From the NCBI GenBank assembly GCA_030620735.1, contig JAUXDV010000002.1:1-31062 (forward strand): 31,062 nucleotides of DNA. The letters run 5' to 3'. The translations under genes and the position numbers were made by a program. Within the stretch, counting starts at the first letter, position 1; every line of letters begins with the position of its first letter. The DNA is from Gammaproteobacteria bacterium. Lineage in GTDB: Bacteria; Pseudomonadota; Gammaproteobacteria; Chromatiales; Chromatiaceae. A model generated the notes under the pieces. That model saw nothing but the letters and a program-made list of their open reading frames with translations, was not told the DNA's origin and ran no database searches. Of this stretch, positions 13,060-20,428 are shown piece after piece.

Positions 13060-13782
13060 TTACTGCTCCAGGTACTTGGACAGGCGTTTGGCCGGAATAT
13101 AGCCGGGAAGCAGTTGGCCATCTTCAGAGATGATTGCCGGAGTTCCGGTCACACCCACCTGCTGACCCAGTTCAAAGTGCGCCTGCACCGGGTTGTCGCA
13201 GGTTTTCTTGCCCACATCACCACCGGATTTTGCAGTCGTCATCGCCTTCTGCTGATCATCGGCACACCATACGGCAACAGCCTTGTCACCCGAGGGGCTC
13301 TTCACGCCGGCGCGGGGAAAGAACAGATATTGGACGCGAATCCCTTCGGCGTTGTACTGATCCATCTCATTGTGCAGCTTTGCGCAGTAGGGACAATCGA
13401 TATCGGTAAAGACAGTTACCGTGTGCTTGGCGTCTTTATCTCCAAACGAAATCAACTCCTTTTCATCCACAGCATCCATCAACTTCTTGCGGGTGGCGTT
13501 ACGGCGTTTCTCGGTAAGATTGACCATCCCCTTTTCTATATTGTAGATATCGCCCTGAAAAAGATGCGTGCCATCCTCGGAGATATAGAGAATTTCATCA
13601 CTAACATCGACTTCCCTGATACCAGAAACACCAATATCATTCACAGCAGTGATATTAGCCTGGGGAAGCATTTTTGCCAGCTTTGCTTTAAGCTGATCAT
13701 TGTTCAGTGCATCTGCTGCAAATAGAGTTCCTGATGATGCAGCCATCACAGCGGCGCACACCACGACTGAAAATCGTTTCAT
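13060..13782 (-). CDS. dsbC: Periplasmic thiol:disulfide interchange protein DsbC
   Basis: A 240-residue disulfide isomerase. A signal peptide (MKRFSVVVCAAVMAASSGTL, cleavage near FAA-DA) exports it to the periplasm. Residues 24-90 form the dimerisation domain, and a linker helix leads to a thioredoxin fold with the active site CPYC (130-133) in FTDIDCPYCAKLH. A second cysteine pair lies in VWCADD and KKTCDN, and the cis-Pro loop is GVTGTPAI. E. coli DsbC has CGYC; CPYC is less usual but occurs in related proteins. The ATG at 13782 is chosen because it starts the signal peptide and GGAAAA precedes it; the frame is open 17 codons further. It shuffles wrong disulfides and needs DsbD. Confidence 0.9.
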   Translation of the reverse strand: MKRFSVVVCAAVMAASSGTLFAADALNNDQLKAKLAKMLPQANITAVNDIGVSGIREVDVSDEILYISEDGTHLFQGDIYNIEKGMVNLTEKRRNATRKKLMDAVDEKELISFGDKDAKHTVTVFTDIDCPYCAKLHNEMDQYNAEGIRVQYLFFPRAGVKSPSGDKAVAVWCADDQQKAMTTAKSGGDVGKKTCDNPVQAHFELGQQVGVTGTPAIISEDGQLLPGYIPAKRLSKYLEQ

Positions 13783-13825
13783 AGTGAGTTTTCCAATTGG
13801 TAGTTTAGGGAAGTAGAACATAGAG

Positions 13826-13841
13826 ACCCCCATAGCGGGGT
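13826..13841 (+). other. Short GC-rich hairpin in the dsbC leader
   Basis: ACCCC-CATAGC-GGGGT followed by TTTCTTTC on the plus strand. It looks like a small intrinsic terminator for plus-strand transcription, but no plus-strand gene ends here. It lies 44 bp upstream of the dsbC start, so it may instead be part of that leader. Confidence 0.3.
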
Positions 13842-13923
13842 TTTCTTTCAGCAGATTATGTCACAACCTGGCATTTTCTCAAACAATCAGTTGCATGGGA
13901 ATAAGCCCCGTAATTCCTCAAAA

Positions 13924-13970
13924 GTCTGTGCTTTATTCGCGTCTGTGTTTATCTGCGTGCATCTGTGGTT
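13924..13970. repeat. CACAGAT family, single right arm
   Basis: The complement reads as units CACAGATGCA, CGCAGATAAA, CACAGACGCG with decay afterwards. Only the right arm, ending GTGGT, is preserved. It lies 11 bases past the xerD stop codon on the minus strand. Confidence 0.75.
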
Positions 13971-13980
13971 CATTTATTTT

Positions 13981-14877
13981 CTACGCTCTCGGGTGGTGTT
14001 TCTGATAGAGAGACTCCAGGCGCTCCTTCGCCACATGGGTATAAATCTGCGTGGTTGAAAGATCGCTGTGTCCCAGCAGCATCTGTACCACCCGCAGATC
14101 AGCGCCATGATTCACCAGGTGGGTGGCAAAGGCATGGCGCAGGGTATGCGGCGAGATATGCGTATGGATGCCCGCCCGCAGCGCATGCGCCTTGATGCGA
14201 TACCAGAATGCCTGCCGGGTCATGCCGCTGCCGCGACGTGTTGGGAAAAGATCGTCACAGACCTTTCCCCTAAGCAGATCCAGGCGGGGACCTGATATGA
14301 ATCGCTGCAACCAATCCAGCGACTCTTCACCCAGCGGAACCAGGCGCTCCTTATTGCCTTTGCCTGTCACCCTGACGACGCCCTGGTTGAGGCTCACCTG
14401 TTCAGGACGCAAGCTGATCAGCTCCGAGACCCTCAAGCCGGTGGCATACAGCACCTCGAACATGGTGCGGTCGCGAAAGCCTTCAGCTGTCGACAAATCG
14501 GGAGCAGCCAGCAACTCCTCGACCTGCTGCTCTGTCAGCGATTTGGGAAGAGGACGTCCCTGCCTGGGCATCTCGATCTGCAGGGTAGGATCAGTCTGAA
14601 CCAATCCCTCCCTGGTTGCCCATTGATAGAACTGGCGCGCCGATGAGAGCAGTCTTGCAGATGAACGGCTGCTGTTGCCCGCCTCGGAAAGCATTGCAAG
14701 AAAACCCAGCAGGTCGGCGCGGCTTGTATGCAGCAGTGAAGTACTGCAACTTGAATGCGTCCACTTCGACAATTTCCGCAGATCACTCTGGTAGGCGTCA
14801 AGCGTATTTTGGCTCAATCCCCGTTCCATCCACAAAACATCAGCAAACCGCTCGATGACAGCAACATCCTCTTTCAA
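13981..14877 (-). CDS. xerD: Tyrosine recombinase XerD
   Basis: A 298-residue site-specific recombinase that, with XerC, resolves chromosome dimers at dif. The N-terminal SAM-like domain (1-100) is followed by the catalytic domain with all six residues: R149 (ATGLRVSEL), K173 (GKGNKER), H244 and R247 (SPHTLRHAFATH), H270 (LLGHSDLSTTQ) and nucleophile Y279 (IYTHV). The ending KHHPRA equals that of E. coli XerD, so XerD is preferred over XerC. The start is a TTG that overlaps the ogt stop (TTGA), chosen because the N-terminus MKEDVAVIERFADVLW aligns with E. coli XerD. In many gammaproteobacteria xerD precedes dsbC, as here. Confidence 0.95.
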   Translation of the reverse strand: MKEDVAVIERFADVLWMERGLSQNTLDAYQSDLRKLSKWTHSSCSTSLLHTSRADLLGFLAMLSEAGNSSRSSARLLSSARQFYQWATREGLVQTDPTLQIEMPRQGRPLPKSLTEQQVEELLAAPDLSTAEGFRDRTMFEVLYATGLRVSELISLRPEQVSLNQGVVRVTGKGNKERLVPLGEESLDWLQRFISGPRLDLLRGKVCDDLFPTRRGSGMTRQAFWYRIKAHALRAGIHTHISPHTLRHAFATHLVNHGADLRVVQMLLGHSDLSTTQIYTHVAKERLESLYQKHHPRA

Positions 14878-15344
14878 AGCTCGACTCCCTCATGATGCAG
14901 CAGCCAGCGTTTAATATCGCTCATGGCACCCGCCGTGGCGCCGGCGAATCCACCCAGCCCCGAGGCGGCAACGACACGATGACAGGGAACGACAATGGGA
15001 GAGGGATTGCGGCGGCAAGCCTGGCCAACGGCGCGCGCGGAACTCTTCAACTGAGCCGCTAATTCACCATAGGTCACAACATCACCGACGGGTATTGCCA
15101 ACAGGCTGCGCCACACACGCTGCTGAAATACCGTCCCTGACAGCTGCAGAGGCGTATCAGCAGACCACTGCCCCTGTTCAAAATAGCGCTGCAGGAAATC
15201 AACCGTCTCGGCGCCTACCCGACTTGCCGCTCTCCATTCTGCAGTTGCTGTTAGATTGAGATCGATCTGCGTAACCGCATCGCCCCCGGTGCAGACACCG
15301 ACGAGACCAACAGGTGTCGAGATAATTGCATCATAGTCAGGCAT
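14874..15344 (-). CDS. ogt: Methylated-DNA--protein-cysteine methyltransferase
   Basis: A 156-residue suicide enzyme that removes alkyl groups from O6-alkylguanine. The acceptor cysteine is C121 in IVVPCHRVV. The helix-turn-helix DNA-binding segment is around TYGELAAQLKSSARAVGQAC, with the arginine finger in that stretch, followed by the RRNP segment. It has no Ada regulatory domain, so Ogt-type naming fits. The start at 15344 gives MPDYDAIISTPVGLVG, where the family usually begins; ATG 15362 is an alternative and neither has a strong Shine-Dalgarno. Four bases overlap with xerD, indicating translational coupling. Confidence 0.9.
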   Translation of the reverse strand: MPDYDAIISTPVGLVGVCTGGDAVTQIDLNLTATAEWRAASRVGAETVDFLQRYFEQGQWSADTPLQLSGTVFQQRVWRSLLAIPVGDVVTYGELAAQLKSSARAVGQACRRNPSPIVVPCHRVVAASGLGGFAGATAGAMSDIKRWLLHHEGVEL

Positions 15345-15427
15345 GAAGCAAGAGCATCCCATAAGGTCCCGATAATTTCTCACCAGGGTACAAGTCTCTT
15401 GTGAAATGATGAATGCTAGAAGATTTG

Positions 15428-15502
15428 AACCACAGATGAACACAGATGCACATAGATACTATTGCAATTCTTAATCTGTGTTTATCTGTGTTCATCTGTG
15501 GT
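15428..15502. repeat. ACCAC...GTGGT palindrome, CACAGAT family
   Basis: 75 bp. Left units CACAGATGAA, CACAGATGCA, CATAGATACT; right arm (complement) CACAGATGAA, CACAGATAAA, CACAGATTAA. Ends are ACCAC and GTGGT. It lies about 30 bases past the stop of the antiporter gene and upstream of ogt. Confidence 0.85.
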
Positions 15503-15535
15503 TCCATTAAAAAAGGTTTTCCACCGCAGGCGGCA

Positions 15536-16714
15536 TCAATCGAGCCTTAACTCATCCCGGGTTGCAATTGGCGTCGGCAGCCGCTGCACCACCCACCATG
15601 ATGAGGCGATAAATGTAAACAGGGTCGCAAACTGTATCAGATATCCGGTCTCATGGCTGATACTACCGGAATCCATGGCCACAACTGAAATCAACAGTGA
15701 AAACTCGCTCATCTGTCCGAGACGGATTCCAATCGATGCCGAACGTTCTTCAGATTCACCAATGCGCAGCAGCAGCCAGCGAAATACCGGTGGTTTGAGC
15801 AACAGGGTAACGGCGCACAACACCAGTGCAGGCAAAATCACCGGGGCCGATGTTCCCAGATCCATGCGGGCGCCAAGCGAGAAAAAAAACAGTATCAGAA
15901 AGAAATCCCTTAATGGTTTCAGACTTTCGGAAACAAACAGCGCCACGGGAGCAGACGCCAGGGATACACCTCCAATAAAGGCGCCAATTTCTGCAGAGAG
16001 CCCCAGCCAGCTCGCTAATTGCGCCACACCAAGGCACCAGCCAATTGCGACAAGAAAAATAAATTCCCGGATTTTGTCGAAACGACGCATCAGGGGTATC
16101 AGCAGATATTTTGTCATGATCGACGTAAACAGCACCAGCAGCGGCAGCTTCAATAACAGCAACAGTGGCTCCAACCACTCCATATCAGCGCCCGAGTTCT
16201 CACCAGCCCCTTTCACCAGCACCAGCAGCACCATCGCCAGCAAATCCTGCAACAGCAAAATCGAGATCACAACCTCGCCGGTTCGCTGATGGTGCAGAAT
16301 TGATGTCGGCAGCAGTTTTAGTCCAATAATGGTGCTGGAAAAACTCATCACAACTCCCACCAGAATCGCTTCGATGACGGGAATGCCAAATAACAGCGAA
16401 ACCGCGAACCCGGCCAGCGCAAAGATCAGTGAACTCGAGATAGTCACCAGGGTTGTCTTTCTCACCATCTGCAGCAGTTCGACTGGATTCAAATTGAGAC
16501 CCAGCAGGAACAGCAGGAAGATAATGCCAATATGGGCAGTCTGCTTGATGACCTCGGGGTTGCTTACTACTCCGAACACTGACGGTCCAAGCAAAATCCC
16601 GAGCAGCACATAGGCAACGAGCAGCGACTGACGCGCGAACAGCGCAACTGCCGCAATCACAGCGGCGCCGGTGAAAATCATAAAAAAAGTGAACAGAATC
16701 GTGTCTTGCAGCAT
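15536..16714 (-). CDS. Cation:proton antiporter, CPA2 (KefB/Na+-H+ exchanger) family
   Basis: A 392-residue integral membrane protein with about twelve hydrophobic helices, covering the Na+/H+ exchanger domain only. Typical stretches are VLLGILLGPSVFGVV near residue 45, IIFLLFLLGLNLNPVEL, SFSSTIIGLKLL, LLLQDLLAMVLLV with the conserved Gln-Asp pair (QD) of KefB-type exchangers, and LSAEIGAFIGGVSLASAP. It lacks the C-terminal TrkA-N (NAD-binding) domain of KefB/KefC, so ligand gating by glutathione adducts is not expected. It exchanges K+ or Na+ for protons across the inner membrane; the ion is not known. It is divergent from dksA, with a palindrome between them. Confidence 0.88.
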   Translation of the reverse strand: MLQDTILFTFFMIFTGAAVIAAVALFARQSLLVAYVLLGILLGPSVFGVVSNPEVIKQTAHIGIIFLLFLLGLNLNPVELLQMVRKTTLVTISSSLIFALAGFAVSLLFGIPVIEAILVGVVMSFSSTIIGLKLLPTSILHHQRTGEVVISILLLQDLLAMVLLVLVKGAGENSGADMEWLEPLLLLLKLPLLVLFTSIMTKYLLIPLMRRFDKIREFIFLVAIGWCLGVAQLASWLGLSAEIGAFIGGVSLASAPVALFVSESLKPLRDFFLILFFFSLGARMDLGTSAPVILPALVLCAVTLLLKPPVFRWLLLRIGESEERSASIGIRLGQMSEFSLLISVVAMDSGSISHETGYLIQFATLFTFIASSWWVVQRLPTPIATRDELRLD

Positions 16715-16740
16715 TGCGGGCTCAGGTTAACCTCGTGCAG

Positions 16741-16818
16741 GGCAACTTCTCAATAATCCCATGCATTTTTTAAGTTTGCACAGACTCAAACAATACATGG
16801 GATTATTGTGAAGTTACC
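16741..16818. repeat. Palindrome between antiporter gene and dksA
   Basis: Arms 16744-16763 (AACTTCTCAATAATCCCATG) and 16796-16815 are complementary at 19 of 20 positions, and GG/CC pairs extend them to 16741 and 16818. The centre holds a TTTG...CAAA pair. It lies just upstream of the antiporter start. It may be another mobile palindrome or a shared operator. Confidence 0.65.
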
Positions 16819-16911
16819 ATCTTGTTTAATAGTAGACTGATTTTTCATGGGTTTCTGACAAAATGCATACCATCCGGCGAGTCGTGAAGACAAGAAAAAA
16901 CCATTCATTCC

Positions 16912-16940
16912 TTGTCGAATGAAGATGTTTCTGATATACC
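16912..16940 (+). promoter_or_regulatory. Probable sigma-70 promoter of dksA
   Basis: TTGTCG (16912-16917), 17-nt spacer, TATACC (16935-16940). The bases after the -10, TAGCGCGC, are GC-rich like the discriminators of promoters repressed by ppGpp and DksA. That would allow DksA to repress its own gene. This is read by eye. Confidence 0.45.
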
Positions 16941-16984
16941 TAGCGCGCTTGATTACGAACTCATTACATATCGGGAGGACTTCG

Positions 16985-17560
16985 ATGTCCGCAAAGAAAA
17001 AAGCTGTTGCAAAAAAGAAGGTTAGCAAAGCAACAGCAAAGAAAAAGGTTGCAGTAAAAAAGAAGACAACCGCCAAAAAGAAGGTTGTTGCAAAAAAATC
17101 AGCTACGAAAAAGCGCGCTGCCCCAAAAACACCTCTGCGTACAGGCGCAAACGGTACGCCTGAAATCGTGCCATACAAGGAGAAGCGTGGTGAAGAGTAT
17201 ATGAATGATAGGCAGGAAGCCCATTTTCGCTCCATATTGTCTGCATGGAAACAGGATTTGATGGAAGAGGTTGATCGTACAATGCACCATATGCGCGACG
17301 ATGCTTCCAACTTCCCTGACCCCAATGACCGGGCGACCCAGGAGTCTGAATTCAGCCTCGAGCTGCGCACCCGTGACCGCGAACGTAAGCTGATCAAAAA
17401 AATCAGCCAGACAATTGATCGCCTTGATGATCATGACTATGGATGGTGCGACTCTTGCGGTGTAGAGGTTGGTATTCGCCGCCTCGAGGCGCGTCCAACT
17501 GCGACACTCTGCATTGACTGCAAGACGATTCAGGAGCAAAAAGAGAAGCAGATGGCATAA
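16985..17560 (+). CDS. dksA: RNA polymerase-binding transcription factor DksA with Lys/Ala-rich N-terminal extension
   Basis: A 191-residue DksA. The part from about residue 65 matches E. coli DksA closely: coiled coil, tip PDPNDRATQ with D112, D115 and A117 (the residues that reach into the RNA polymerase secondary channel), and a four-cysteine zinc finger C155-x2-C158...C176-x2-C179. DksA works with ppGpp to tune rRNA and amino-acid promoters. Residues 3-50 are an unusual lysine/alanine/valine-rich stretch with many KKK and AKK repeats, like histone H1-type tails, which makes the protein about 40 residues longer than in E. coli. GGGAGGA lies five bases before the ATG, which fixes the start. 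gluQ follows, as in E. coli. Confidence 0.95.
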   Translation: MSAKKKAVAKKKVSKATAKKKVAVKKKTTAKKKVVAKKSATKKRAAPKTPLRTGANGTPEIVPYKEKRGEEYMNDRQEAHFRSILSAWKQDLMEEVDRTMHHMRDDASNFPDPNDRATQESEFSLELRTRDRERKLIKKISQTIDRLDDHDYGWCDSCGVEVGIRRLEARPTATLCIDCKTIQEQKEKQMA

Positions 17561-17571
17561 TCCTCACCGCT

Positions 17572-17594
17572 GCCGGGAAGTTACTTTTCCCGGC
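17572..17594 (+). terminator. Hairpin between dksA and gluQ
   Basis: GCCGGGAA (17572-17579) and TTCCCGGC (17587-17594) form a perfect 8-bp stem with a 7-nt loop, 12 bases after the dksA stop and 11 before the gluQ ATG. There is no T-run, so it may be a partial terminator. A terminator between dksA and gluQ is known in enteric bacteria. Confidence 0.5.
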
Positions 17595-17605
17595 GCAATC
17601 TCCCG

Positions 17606-18481
17606 ATGCACTATCGCGGCCGCTTCGCACCCTCTCCCACCGGCCCTCTCCATTTCGGCTCAGTCGTTGCTGCGCTCGCCAGTTATCTGGACGCCCGGCA
17701 TCATCAGGGGGAATGGCTGGTGCGCATCGATGATCTCGACACACTCAGAGAGCGCCCGGGATGTGCAGCTCAGATACTCACGACCCTTGAGCACTTCGGA
17801 ATGCACTGGGATCAAGATGTCGTCTACCAGTCACAACGTCTGCATCTCTATCAGCAGGCGCTCGAAGAGCTGCGGAATACCGGACTCATCTATGGCTGCA
17901 ACTGCAGCCGCAAGCAGATTGCTAAAATTGCCACAGCCGGCATCGAGGGATTCATCTACCCGGGCAGCTGCCGCGACCGCAACATCAGTCAGGCAGAGTC
18001 ACACTCTTTACGACTGCGCACGAACAATCTTGATACGCGTTTTGATGATCGTATCCACGGTGCCATCACACAACGGATCGAATCCAATATCGGCGACTTT
18101 CTTATCCGTCGCGGCGATGGTATCTTTGCCTATCAGCTTGCTGTTGCCGTCGATGACCATGAGCAGGGGGTAACTGATATTGTGCGCGGGGAAGATCTGC
18201 TGCTCTCGACGCCCCGTCAGATTTATCTTCAGCAACTGTTGAAGATGCCTCGACCCGCCTATGCGCATCTTCCGCTGGTGACAAACGCAGACGGCAGTAA
18301 ACTTAGCAAAAGCAGTGATGCCTGGCCAGTTGACACCAAAGAGCCGGTTACAACACTCAATCACGCACTGAGATTCCTTGGTCAACAACAGGTCCGGGCT
18401 GACAGTGTCGAAGAGTTCTGGCCCCGGGCCATACGTCAATGGGATATAGACGCCATCAAAGGAGTCATGAACCACAGATAA
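17606..18481 (+). CDS. gluQ: Glutamyl-queuosine tRNA(Asp) synthetase
   Basis: A 291-residue GluRS-like enzyme without the anticodon-binding domain. It loads glutamate onto queuosine at position 34 of tRNA(Asp). The HIGH-like motif is APSPTGPLHFGS (residues 8-19), the KMSKS-like motif is KLSKSSD, and the zinc-site cysteines are in YGCNCSR and YPGSC. It sits behind dksA, the conserved gammaproteobacterial neighbour. The last four codons and the stop (MNHR-stop) come from an ACCACAGATAAAC repeat arm that starts at 18471, so the original C-terminus may have been a little different. No Shine-Dalgarno is obvious before the ATG; the start is set by the N-terminus YRGRFAPSPTG. Confidence 0.92.
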   Translation: MHYRGRFAPSPTGPLHFGSVVAALASYLDARHHQGEWLVRIDDLDTLRERPGCAAQILTTLEHFGMHWDQDVVYQSQRLHLYQQALEELRNTGLIYGCNCSRKQIAKIATAGIEGFIYPGSCRDRNISQAESHSLRLRTNNLDTRFDDRIHGAITQRIESNIGDFLIRRGDGIFAYQLAVAVDDHEQGVTDIVRGEDLLLSTPRQIYLQQLLKMPRPAYAHLPLVTNADGSKLSKSSDAWPVDTKEPVTTLNHALRFLGQQQVRADSVEEFWPRAIRQWDIDAIKGVMNHR

Positions 18482-18497
18482 ACACGGATGCAATAAG
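18469..18497. repeat. CACAGAT family, single left arm, containing the gluQ stop codon
   Basis: ACCACAGATAAACACGGATG followed by decayed sequence. It supplies the gluQ stop codon TAA (18479-18481). A fragment GCATTGCACC nearby resembles an arm of the hairpin at 3293-3326. Confidence 0.75.
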
Positions 18498-18560
18498 CTT
18501 TACGCATTGCACCAGCATCGAGGACAATTCACTGATAATAGCGTCTTACAGAATGACTGA

Positions 18561-18607
18561 TTGATTTTGTTCTTGCTTTGTTCCATACTTGCTGGCAAGA
18601 GAACAAA
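18561..18607 (+). promoter_or_regulatory. lexA promoter with GTTC-N7-GTTC operator
   Basis: -35 TTGATT (18561-18566), spacer of 17 nt, -10 CATACT (18584-18589). The spacer contains GTTC-TTGCTTT-GTTC (18569-18583), exactly the direct-repeat form GTTC-N7-GTTC known for alphaproteobacterial LexA. A further inverted copy, GAACAAA, stands at 18601-18607, mirror to TTTGTTC at 18577. The usual gammaproteobacterial CTGT-N8-ACAG box is not seen. Confidence 0.6.
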
Positions 18608-18613
18608 TAGAGA

Positions 18614-19240
18614 ATGTCAGTGCCAGCCAATCTTACACGCCGCCAGCAGGAGATCTATGAATTCCTGCTGAACAACGAATATAGCTTCAAGCATCCACCC
18701 ACGCTTGCAGAACTCTGCAGCGCAATGAAACTCAGTTCACGGGGCTCCATGCATAAACAGGTCAGTGCATTGATCGATGCCGGATTAGTGGAGCCGATGC
18801 ATCAGAAAAAAAGAGGCATTCGACTGCGCCGTCGTGAGACTCCCTCCCCTGCTGAAAACCTCGATCAGCTGCCGATGCTCGGTTACATTGCCGCCGGCCA
18901 GCCGATTGAAGCCATCAACACGCCTGATTCCATCGGCATTCCCTCCTGGCTGCACAGTTCAAAGCCCTGCTACGTCCTTGGAATCAAGGGAGACTCCATG
19001 ATTGAAGCCGGTATTTTCGATGGCGATCGGGTGATTATCGAGCAGCGCGATCATGCGCATAACGGCGACATTGTCGTAGCGCTGATCGATGGCTTTGAAG
19101 CGACCTTGAAGCGGCTGCAGCAAACACCGCAGGAGGTCATACTGCACCCTGCAAATGCAGCTTTGGAAGCACAGCACTACTCTCACGAGCAGGTGCAGAT
19201 TCAGGGAGTGCTCATTGGACAGATGCGGAAATATCACTAA
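18614..19240 (+). CDS. lexA: LexA repressor (S24 autopeptidase)
   Basis: A 208-residue LexA. A winged helix-turn-helix occupies residues 8-62 (RRQQEIYEFL, TLAELCSAMKLSSRGSMHKQVSAL), followed by a linker and an S24 peptidase domain. The self-cleavage bond is A94-G95 in YIAAGQPIEA, the nucleophile is S128 in GDSMIEAGI and the general base is K166 in EATLKRL. It represses SOS genes until RecA filaments trigger self-cleavage. The recognition helix (SSRGSMHKQVSAL) differs from the E. coli sequence (RSPNAAEEHLKAL) and is nearer to the KSGIHRLITAL type of alphaproteobacteria. This agrees with the GTTC-N7-GTTC operator in front. The stop overlaps the stop of the convergent lpxB by four bases. Confidence 0.9.
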   Translation: MSVPANLTRRQQEIYEFLLNNEYSFKHPPTLAELCSAMKLSSRGSMHKQVSALIDAGLVEPMHQKKRGIRLRRRETPSPAENLDQLPMLGYIAAGQPIEAINTPDSIGIPSWLHSSKPCYVLGIKGDSMIEAGIFDGDRVIIEQRDHAHNGDIVVALIDGFEATLKRLQQTPQEVILHPANAALEAQHYSHEQVQIQGVLIGQMRKYH

Positions 19241-20388
19241 CCCGCTTCAATCAGATTCAACACGGCATCAGCGGCTTTTGCTGCGGCATCCTGCTGCAGC
19301 TGCCTGTGTATCTCCCTGTATCTCTGCTGAATCACTTCAATCTGCTGCCTGTCGGTCATGAGGCGCAGCAGTGCCGGGGCGATCATCTCAGCCGTACACT
19401 GATGCTGGATAAATTCGGGAGCCAGTGCTTCTCCGGCGAGCAGATTCGCCATGGCGATGTAATCCACCTTGATGCGCCGGAACAGCGTCAACAGGCGATA
19501 GGTGATCGCATTGACACGATAACCCACCACCATCGGCTTCTTATACAGCAGTGTCTGCAGAGTTGCTGTGCCTGATGCCGTAAGCACGACATCTGCCGCT
19601 TCGAGAACCAGGTCCGCCTGTTTATCAATCAGGATACAGTCAAGATCCGGTGCTGCCAGCTGACGCTGCTGCTCAAACAACTCGTGAATACGCCTGTTCA
19701 CCATCGGCGCGACAACCATTAGATGCGGAACCTGCTGCGCAAGCGCGGCTGCTGCTTCAAGGAACGGCTTTGAGAGGCGTTTGATTTCACCGACACGGCT
19801 GCCGGGAAGCAGCGCCAGCAGCGGAACATCCCGGGGAAGCCCCAGCGCAGCTCTTGCCCCGGCAGGATCGGGATTCAGCGGAACCTGGTCAGCCAGGGGA
19901 TGACCCACATAGATGCTTGGCACATGTTTGCTGAGTAGAAACTCCTGCTCAAAGGGAAAGATGCTGAGCACCAGATCCAGCGCCTCGCGCAGAATCCTGA
20001 CCCTCCCCTGCTTCCACGCCCATACAGTCGGCGCAACGTACTGAACAGTACGAATTCCTGCCGACTTCATCTTTTTTGCCAGTCCCAGATTAAAATCCGG
20101 GGCATCGACACCAATAAAGAGATCGGGAGGATTGTCGATCAAATGCTGTGCAAGCTGACGGCGGATGCGCAGCAACTCAGGCAGGTGCGGCAATACTTCA
20201 ACCAGGCCCATGACAGACAGCTTCTCCATCGAATAGAGGCTCCGCATCCCGGCGGCTATCATCTCCGGGCCGCCAATTCCAGTGTAGGAGACATTGGAAA
20301 CCTGCGCATTGATCGCCGCCATCATGGCGGCGCCAAGATGGTCCCCGGAAGGTTCGGCAGCGACGAGCGCAATGCGTAACCCGGACAT
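19237..20388 (-). CDS. lpxB: Lipid-A-disaccharide synthase
   Basis: A 383-residue GT19-family glycosyltransferase. It joins UDP-2,3-diacylglucosamine and lipid X to the lipid A disaccharide at the inner membrane. Landmarks are AAEPSGDHLGA at the N-terminus, GIGGPEM, FIGVDAPDFNLGLA, YVAPTVWAWKQGR, YVGHPLADQVPL, LLPGSRVGEIKRL and TASGTATLQTLL. The start at 20388 gives MSGLRIALVAAEPSGD, as in the family; the frame is open to a TTG at 20439, which would overlap lpxA. It is the last gene of the envelope operon, 40 bp after lpxA. No rnhB follows; instead it converges on lexA with overlapping stop codons and no visible terminator. Confidence 0.95.
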   Translation of the reverse strand: MSGLRIALVAAEPSGDHLGAAMMAAINAQVSNVSYTGIGGPEMIAAGMRSLYSMEKLSVMGLVEVLPHLPELLRIRRQLAQHLIDNPPDLFIGVDAPDFNLGLAKKMKSAGIRTVQYVAPTVWAWKQGRVRILREALDLVLSIFPFEQEFLLSKHVPSIYVGHPLADQVPLNPDPAGARAALGLPRDVPLLALLPGSRVGEIKRLSKPFLEAAAALAQQVPHLMVVAPMVNRRIHELFEQQRQLAAPDLDCILIDKQADLVLEAADVVLTASGTATLQTLLYKKPMVVGYRVNAITYRLLTLFRRIKVDYIAMANLLAGEALAPEFIQHQCTAEMIAPALLRLMTDRQQIEVIQQRYREIHRQLQQDAAAKAADAVLNLIEAG

Positions 20389-20428
20389 GTCTGGAGCCTG
20401 TGAATGAATCGATTCGTTCAGGAGTTCC

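Noticed and set aside
13114..13725. 203-codon plus-strand frame opposite dsbC
   Set aside because: It is antisense to dsbC, has no motifs, and its ribosome binding site is not convincing.
13826..13841. Intrinsic terminator downstream of a plus-strand gene
   Set aside because: No plus-strand gene ends before it; kept only as a low-confidence hairpin.
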